The position numbers and the translations under genes were made by a program. A stretch of 64,000 nucleotides of DNA, taken from positions 22,993 to 86,992 of the forward strand of contig NZ_JAVFJK010000013.1 in NCBI RefSeq assembly GCF_030908215.1. Reading direction: 5' to 3'. How positions within the stretch are numbered: position 1 is the stretch's first letter; each line of letters opens with the position of its first letter. Positions 59,711 through 64,000 of the stretch are shown piece after piece. The DNA is from Sinomonas sp. ASV486 (GTDB lineage Bacteria > Actinomycetota > Actinomycetes > Actinomycetales > Micrococcaceae). Below the pieces are notes generated by a model. That model was not told where the DNA came from and searched no databases. It saw only the letters and a program-made list of their open reading frames with translations.

Positions 59711-60286
59711 TCAGCGCGACGCGGCGGGCACGAGGATCCAGAGCACCGTGGCCGGCTCGTCCGTGGGGTTGATCCACGTGTGCGGCTCGCGGCCGGGGAA
59801 GCTGAGGGTGTCCCCGGCGTTCAGGGTGTACTGCTCGTTCGTCATGATGAGGGTGAGCGTGCCACGCACTACATGGAGCACGTCCACGTCGCAGTCCACG
59901 GCGTACAGCTCGGACTCTCCCCTGCCGTGCGGCGCGATGTCCGCCTGGAGCACCTGCAACCGGCGCTCGGATCTGGCCGTGAGAAGCTTCTCCACGATGC
60001 CTTCGCCGCCGAGCGAGATCCGGGGTGCTTCCGCGGCCCGCGTGAGCGAGGTCTCCGGGACGGCGAACAAGTCGCCGATGGCGATCGAGAGCACTTGGCA
60101 CAGGGTCACGAGCGAGGCCACGGACGGGGAGGTCAGGTCGCGCTCAACCCGTGAGAGGAAGCCCTTGGTCAGTCCGGTCGCGTCGGCCACCTGCTCGATG
60201 GTCATGCGCTGGGACTGGCGTGCGGCGCGGATGCGGGAACCGATCGCGACCGGCGTGTTGGTGGGCTCGACGGGGAGTGCTTTCAT
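59711..60286 (-). CDS. XRE-family regulator with cupin sensor domain
   Basis: A 191-residue regulator: helix-turn-helix RAARQSQRMTIEQVADATGLTKGFLSRVERDLTSPSVASL (residues ~20-60) followed by a β-barrel cupin (about 110-190) with HVVRGTLTLIMTNEQYTLNAGDTLSFPGREPHTWINPT. This is the typical layout of repressors of amine/amino-acid or transporter genes. ATG 60286 has AAAGAG upstream. The palindrome at 60367-60382 is a probable operator. Confidence 0.85.
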   Translation of the reverse strand: MKALPVEPTNTPVAIGSRIRAARQSQRMTIEQVADATGLTKGFLSRVERDLTSPSVASLVTLCQVLSIAIGDLFAVPETSLTRAAEAPRISLGGEGIVEKLLTARSERRLQVLQADIAPHGRGESELYAVDCDVDVLHVVRGTLTLIMTNEQYTLNAGDTLSFPGREPHTWINPTDEPATVLWILVPAASR

Positions 60287-60366
60287 CGGTGCTCTTTCTG
60301 GGCGAATGCCGTGACGGCGGTCGCAACGGACTGTTAGACGAATCACCCATAGCCTATCGGACAACA

Positions 60367-60382
60367 CCTGTTGCCCAACAGG
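60367..60382. promoter_or_regulatory. palindromic operator upstream of XRE-cupin gene
   Basis: CCTGTTG-CC-CAACAGG is a 7-bp perfect inverted repeat; an extra half-site CACCTGTT lies at 60390-60397. It is close to the -35 of the minus-strand promoter (TAGGCT around 60353), consistent with autoregulation. Confidence 0.6.
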
Positions 60383-60659
60383 AATCCGCACCTGTTACTG
60401 AGGATTTCCGCGCGGGCGGGAGCCACGGTTGGCGCGGCGCATCGAGGATCCCGCACCCGTTTCGGTCGCCTAGCCTCCCCCGACGAGCGCACGATGGCGG
60501 CCCGGCCGACCTACTGGGCAAGAGCGACCAGAAGGAGCTTGAATTCAGGCTCGCCTAACTCCCAGACGGCGGTTGACCGCGCGAATTCGGAGGCCGAAAA
60601 GGTCTACAGTAGCCGAGGCAATGGGGCCACCCAGTACCCTCAGTCCCACAGGAGCCTCC

Positions 60660-61778
60660 ATGCAGAAGACGCTGCCTACGCCCTCGGGCCGCCGTCCCGA
60701 GCCGACCTCCGCCGATCTCCGCCGCTGGCGCCAGTACCTCGCCGATGAGAAGGCCGAGGCTGCGATCTACCGCGCGCTCGCCTCGCGCCGCGAGGGCGAG
60801 GAACGCGACATCCTGCTCGGCCTCGCCGAGGCAGAGCGCCGCCATGAGGCGCACTGGACGACTCTCCTCGGCGACAGAATCGGCCGTCCGCGCGCGGCGT
60901 CGCTGCGCAGCCAGCTGCTCGGATTCCTCGCCCGGCACTTCGGCAGCGTGTTTGTGCTCGCGATGGCCCAGCGCGCCGAAAGCCGCTCCCCGTATGCTTC
61001 CGACCCCTACGCGACGCCAGCCATGGCCGCAGACGAGCGCATCCATGAGGAAGTGGTGCGAGGCCTCGCCGTCCGCGGCCGGACCCGGCTGTCCGGGATG
61101 TTCCGTGCCGCCGTTTTCGGGGCCAACGACGGGCTCGTGAGCAACCTGTCGCTCGTGGCAGGCATGGCCGCATCCGGCGTGGCGAGCCACGTGGTCCTGC
61201 TCTCTGGCGTCGCCGGGCTCCTGGCCGGCGCGCTCTCGATGGGTGCCGGCGAGTTCATCTCGGTGCGGTCACAGCGCGAGCTGCTCTCGGCGTCGCGCCC
61301 CACGCAGATCACCCTCACGGCCGCCCCGGATCTGGACCTCACCGCGAATGAGCTGGTGCTCGTGTACAAAGCACGCGGCATGAGCCAGGCAGCCGCCGAG
61401 CACCGCGCGGCCGAGCGCCTCGGCGACTTCTCCTGCGACTGCGATCCCAGCCTGTCCCTGCACCCCGAGAAGGAGGAGCCCGAGGACGAGCACGAGGCGA
61501 TCGGGTCCGCGTGGGGCGCCGCGAGCGCGAGCTTCTGCTTCTTCGCCTCAGGTGCAATCGTGCCGATCATTCCATTCCTGTTCGGGATGGTCGGGGTTCC
61601 GGCGCTCCTCGTGGCCGGTGTGCTCGTAGGCATCGCGCTGCTCGGAACCGGTGCGGTCGTGGGCCTGCTCGCGGGCGCCTCGCCGCTCACCCGGGCGCTG
61701 CGGCAGCTCGCGATCGGCTTCGGCGCAGCTGCCGTGACGTACCTGCTCGGGTTCGTCTTCGGCGTCTCGATGGGCTGA
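60660..61778 (+). CDS. ferritin-like / VIT1-CCC1 transporter fusion
   Basis: A 372-residue protein. Residues 20-135 are an Er/ferritin-like helical domain with metal-ligand type repeats (YLADEKAEAAIYRALASRREGEERDILLGLAEAERRHEAHW: quoted in parts YLADEKAEAAIYRAL and AEAERRHEAHW). From about residue 150 the VIT1/CCC1 domain carries GANDGLVSNLSLVAGMA and ends with transmembrane helices (290-372). Homologues (e.g. bacterial MbfA) export iron or manganese. Only domain matching supports the metal. ATG 60660 has CAGGAG upstream. Confidence 0.85.
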   Translation: MQKTLPTPSGRRPEPTSADLRRWRQYLADEKAEAAIYRALASRREGEERDILLGLAEAERRHEAHWTTLLGDRIGRPRAASLRSQLLGFLARHFGSVFVLAMAQRAESRSPYASDPYATPAMAADERIHEEVVRGLAVRGRTRLSGMFRAAVFGANDGLVSNLSLVAGMAASGVASHVVLLSGVAGLLAGALSMGAGEFISVRSQRELLSASRPTQITLTAAPDLDLTANELVLVYKARGMSQAAAEHRAAERLGDFSCDCDPSLSLHPEKEEPEDEHEAIGSAWGAASASFCFFASGAIVPIIPFLFGMVGVPALLVAGVLVGIALLGTGAVVGLLAGASPLTRALRQLAIGFGAAAVTYLLGFVFGVSMG

Positions 61779-61900
61779 CCCCGCACCGCGGACAGCTGAC
61801 CCCGCAACGGCGAGAGGTGACCCTGCATCCTGACGACGGGATGCGGAGCCACCTTCCTGCGATGCGGAGTCACCTTCCTGCGATGCGGAGTCACCTCCGC
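61776..61900. repeat. 21-bp tandem repeats with inverted partner between converging genes
   Basis: GATGCGGAGTCACCTTCCTGC units repeat at 61840-61860 (one change), 61861-61881 and 61882-61900 (partial). AGGTGACCCTGCATC (61815-61829) is a near-inverse copy, and CTGACCCCGCA occurs twice at the left edge. The block spans the gap between the VIT1 and LysR genes, and resembles species-specific intergenic repeats. No gene. Confidence 0.7.
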
Positions 61901-61930
61901 TGGCCTGAGAGGCGATAAGTCGGACGGCGC

Positions 61931-62833
61931 CTATCCCCGAGCTATGCTCCGCGCCGCACCGATGATCGCGTCGACGCGCCGCGGGCGGCGGAGCCCCGGC
62001 GGGACCGCCGCGACCACCGAGTTGGACGGGAGCGGATCCGATATCGGCACGAGGACCACGCCAGCGGTCTGGAAGTGCTCATCCATGCCCTCCCAGACAT
62101 TGGTCACGGAGTACGCCCGGCCGCTCGCGACGATGCCGCGGATGTTCTCCGCGACAACGCTCTTCCAGCGCACCCGCGGTTCCACACCGACCGTCTGGAA
62201 CATCGAGATGACGCGCTCCGCGCTGGGCGGGACGTCGAACAGCACGGCGTCCTCCTCGGCGAGGTCGGCGAATCGGAGTGAGGGCCTCGTCGCGAGGGGG
62301 TGGCCCTTCGCGAGCATGATATGTGGCCGCGACTCGGCGATCGTCACGAGGTCGACGCCGGGGACTGCCTGGAGCGAGTAGACGAACGCGGCGTCGAGCT
62401 CGCCGTCCGCGACCGAGCGCTGGAGTTCCTCGGCCGCGCCCTCGACGAACTCGAGCTTGATCTCGGGCCACCTCGCCGCAGTCTCGGCGAGGAGTCTCGG
62501 CATGAGCCGGGGACTGATCGCAATCATGCACCCGAGACTGACGCGCCCGCGGAGCTCCTCCCAGCCTCCCCGCACGCTGCTCGGAATCTCGGCGACCTCG
62601 CCGAGGATGCGCCGGGCCCTGCCGCCGAGGGCCGTTCCCGCTGCGGTCGGGACCAGCCGTTTGGACCGAGATCTCACGAACAGGTCGACGCCGAGGGCCT
62701 TCTCGAGCTGGGCGATCGCCATCGATGCCGCGGCCTGCGAGATGCGGCTGCGCTTCGCGGCCTCGGTGACCGAGCCGGCGTCGAGCACCGCGACGACGTA
62801 TTCGAGCTGGCGGAGGGTGAACTCCGAAGACAT
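61931..62833 (-). CDS. LysR-family transcriptional regulator
   Basis: A 300-residue LysR protein: FTLRQLEYVVAVLDAGSVTEAAKRSRISQAAASMAIAQLEKALGVDLFVR is the canonical helix-turn-helix (residues 5-54), then a substrate-binding-protein-like effector domain (90-300). It is divergent from the metallo-beta-lactamase-fold hydrolase gene, which it likely activates. An A+T-rich TGATT/AATCA patch at 62865-62879 is a possible LysR box. ATG 62833 has CAGGAG 7 nt upstream. Confidence 0.9.
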   Translation of the reverse strand: MSSEFTLRQLEYVVAVLDAGSVTEAAKRSRISQAAASMAIAQLEKALGVDLFVRSRSKRLVPTAAGTALGGRARRILGEVAEIPSSVRGGWEELRGRVSLGCMIAISPRLMPRLLAETAARWPEIKLEFVEGAAEELQRSVADGELDAAFVYSLQAVPGVDLVTIAESRPHIMLAKGHPLATRPSLRFADLAEEDAVLFDVPPSAERVISMFQTVGVEPRVRWKSVVAENIRGIVASGRAYSVTNVWEGMDEHFQTAGVVLVPISDPLPSNSVVAAVPPGLRRPRRVDAIIGAARSIARG

Positions 62834-62864
62834 AAGCACTCCTGATAAGAGACCTTCGATTGAT

Positions 62865-62879
62865 TGATTATACAAATCA
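62865..62879. promoter_or_regulatory. possible LysR-box in the divergent promoter
   Basis: TGATTATACAAATCA is A+T-rich, has a T-N11-A core and weak dyad symmetry, and lies midway between the LysR and hydrolase starts. Confidence 0.4.
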
Positions 62880-62933
62880 TGTGGCGGACACCACACTGGG
62901 ACGCAGACCCCCGATCAACCAAGGAGCTCCCGC

Positions 62934-63986
62934 ATGGCCCTCACCCTCGAACCCCACGTCGTCACCCTCGGCACGGCAGGCGGCCCGCGCTGGTGGTCGG
63001 CTCCCGACTCAGGTGAGCGGACCGGGATCGCGACCGCGGTCGTCGTCGGCAACGCGTTCTACCTCGTGGACCTCGGCCAGGGCGCCGGGCGCCGGATTGC
63101 GCAGGCGGGCCTCGACCTGAAGGACCTGCGCGCGCTGTTCATCACGCACCTCCACTCGGACCACGTCTACGACCTCGCCGGGCTGGGCATCTTCGGCCTC
63201 TACGCGCTCCAGGACCGCGCGGGGACGGATCCCGTCCGGATCCTCGGACCCGGCAACCGCGGCGAGCTGCCCCCGGTGTCCCCGCGCGCCGTCGTGCGTC
63301 CCGAGCCGCTCGCCCCGCAGAGCCCGACGCCGGGCACGCGCGAGATGTTCGAGACCCTCATGGCCGCGCACGCGACGGACCTCAACGACCGTATCCTCGA
63401 CTCGCTCAAGCCGAGCCCGCTGGACGTGTTCCGCGCCGAGGACATCGAGATCCCCGCCGGGATCGGCTACCACCCCAACACGAACGCGACCCCCGAGATG
63501 GATCCGTTCGAGGTCTACCGGGACGAGCTCGTCACCGTCACCGCGATCCTGGTCGAGCACCCACCGGTGGCGCCGGCCTTCGCGTTCCGCTTCGACACAG
63601 CCGAGGGGTCTGTCACGATCTCCGGCGATACCTGCTTCACCCCCAACCTGATCGCCCTCGCCCAGGGCACAGACCTGCTCCTGCACGAGGCGATCGACTT
63701 CGAGTGGGTCGAGTCCCTGTATGGGGACAAGACCGACGACGCGTCGCGCGCCGCGCGGGACCACCACTACAAGTCCCACACGAGCGTCCGGGAGGCGGCG
63801 AAGGCCGCCGAGGCCGCCGGCGCCGGCACCCTGGCGCTGCACCACCTCGTCCCGGGGCATGCCCCGGACAGCGTCTGGGCCGAGGCTGCCGAGCACTTCT
63901 CCGGCCCGTTCGTGCTCCCCAGCGACCTCGACGTCATCCCCTTCGGGGGGGGGCGCGGGCGGCGGGCCCCCCGGCCGCCCCCCTAG
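62934..63986 (+). CDS. metallo-beta-lactamase-fold hydrolase (3' end of doubtful sequence)
   Basis: A 350-residue MBL-fold protein with the metal-binding motif THLHSDH (H72, H74, D76, H77), a downstream SGDTCFT (third metal ligand region) and LALHHLVPG. It resembles arylsulfatase/ribonuclease Z-type hydrolases that act on small substrates. It is divergent from LysR. Shine-Dalgarno AAGGAG supports ATG 62934. The last ~15 residues (after IPFGG) read RGRRAPRPPP from G/C homopolymers and are probably an artefact at the edge of the sequence. Confidence 0.85.
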   Translation: MALTLEPHVVTLGTAGGPRWWSAPDSGERTGIATAVVVGNAFYLVDLGQGAGRRIAQAGLDLKDLRALFITHLHSDHVYDLAGLGIFGLYALQDRAGTDPVRILGPGNRGELPPVSPRAVVRPEPLAPQSPTPGTREMFETLMAAHATDLNDRILDSLKPSPLDVFRAEDIEIPAGIGYHPNTNATPEMDPFEVYRDELVTVTAILVEHPPVAPAFAFRFDTAEGSVTISGDTCFTPNLIALAQGTDLLLHEAIDFEWVESLYGDKTDDASRAARDHHYKSHTSVREAAKAAEAAGAGTLALHHLVPGHAPDSVWAEAAEHFSGPFVLPSDLDVIPFGGGRGRRAPRPPP

Positions 63987-64000
63987 GGCGGGGGTGCCAG

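Overview
The window is about 69-70% G+C, densely packed, and has many start codons placed 6-8 nt behind a TANNNT-type -10 element (leaderless transcripts), frequent 4-nt ATGA/GTGA gene overlaps and actinobacterial gene families. It looks like an ordinary chromosomal piece of a Micrococcaceae-type actinobacterium (Arthrobacter/Sinomonas-like). That placement is an inference from gene content and codon usage; there is no rRNA or tRNA gene in the window. I see no CRISPR array, insertion sequence, integrase or phage gene.

Layout. 1-5.1 kb: end of a SRPBCC-like protein, a DUF4386-like membrane protein, a CYTH-CHAD protein, a cold-shock protein with a long leader and strong terminator, a fatty-acid desaturase and a small unknown. 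5.1-9.1 kb: Zn alcohol dehydrogenase + 3-hydroxyisobutyrate-dehydrogenase-type reductase, TfoX-N protein, HAD phosphatase and a DasR/NagR-like GntR regulator. 9.1-13 kb: a split N-acetylglucosamine-type PTS (EIIA, EIIB divergent from EIIC) with a DasR-type operator over the EIIC promoter, then nagB carrying a 1-nt frameshift, then cutC. 13-16.2 kb: ABC-2 exporter with its own MarR/GbsR-like regulator and a perfect palindrome over the promoter. 16.4-22 kb: Tat-exported phospholipase C, NAD(P)-binding protein, universal stress protein, an internally deleted SDR, a small unknown, a DHFR/RibD-like protein. 22-25.4 kb: two-gene McrBC-type modification-dependent restriction system. 25.4-32 kb: MarR/DUF4386 divergent pair, remnant of a transporter gene, NTF2-like protein, DUF1801 protein, AlkD-type glycosylase, anchored HNH nuclease, an unusual wHTH / Lys-Ala-Pro tail / X25-like fusion, DUF4190 protein and a hot-dog thioesterase.

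32.3-46.2 kb: flavin disulfide reductase and pyridoxamine-oxidase-like protein, then a catabolic cluster: IclR, KstD-like flavoprotein, Dabb protein, MHS-family transporter, second KstD-like flavoprotein, two SDRs, second IclR, and a complete class I P450 system (P450, ferredoxin reductase, [2Fe-2S] ferredoxin) closed by a 17-bp-stem terminator. The genes are mostly translationally coupled, so uptake, hydroxylation and dehydrogenation of an alicyclic or terpenoid/steroid-like substrate is a reasonable inference; the substrate is unknown.

46.3-52.9 kb: heterodimeric ABC exporter with one degenerate ATP site, and a DHA2-type drug exporter with a coiled-coil tail controlled by a coupled MarR. 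53-56 kb: agmatinase-family hydrolase + TPP enzyme. 56-64 kb: lipoprotein, APC-type transporter with large cytosolic domain, methyltransferase, XRE-cupin regulator, ferritin-like/VIT1 transporter, LysR and a divergent metallo-beta-lactamase-fold hydrolase whose end runs into suspicious G/C homopolymers.

At genome scale the most striking signal is the 10-mer GCCGTCGTGC, which I count 18 times in the window (14 on +, 4 on -), in coding and non-coding DNA and in different reading frames. Several other dispersed or tandem intergenic repeats are also described.
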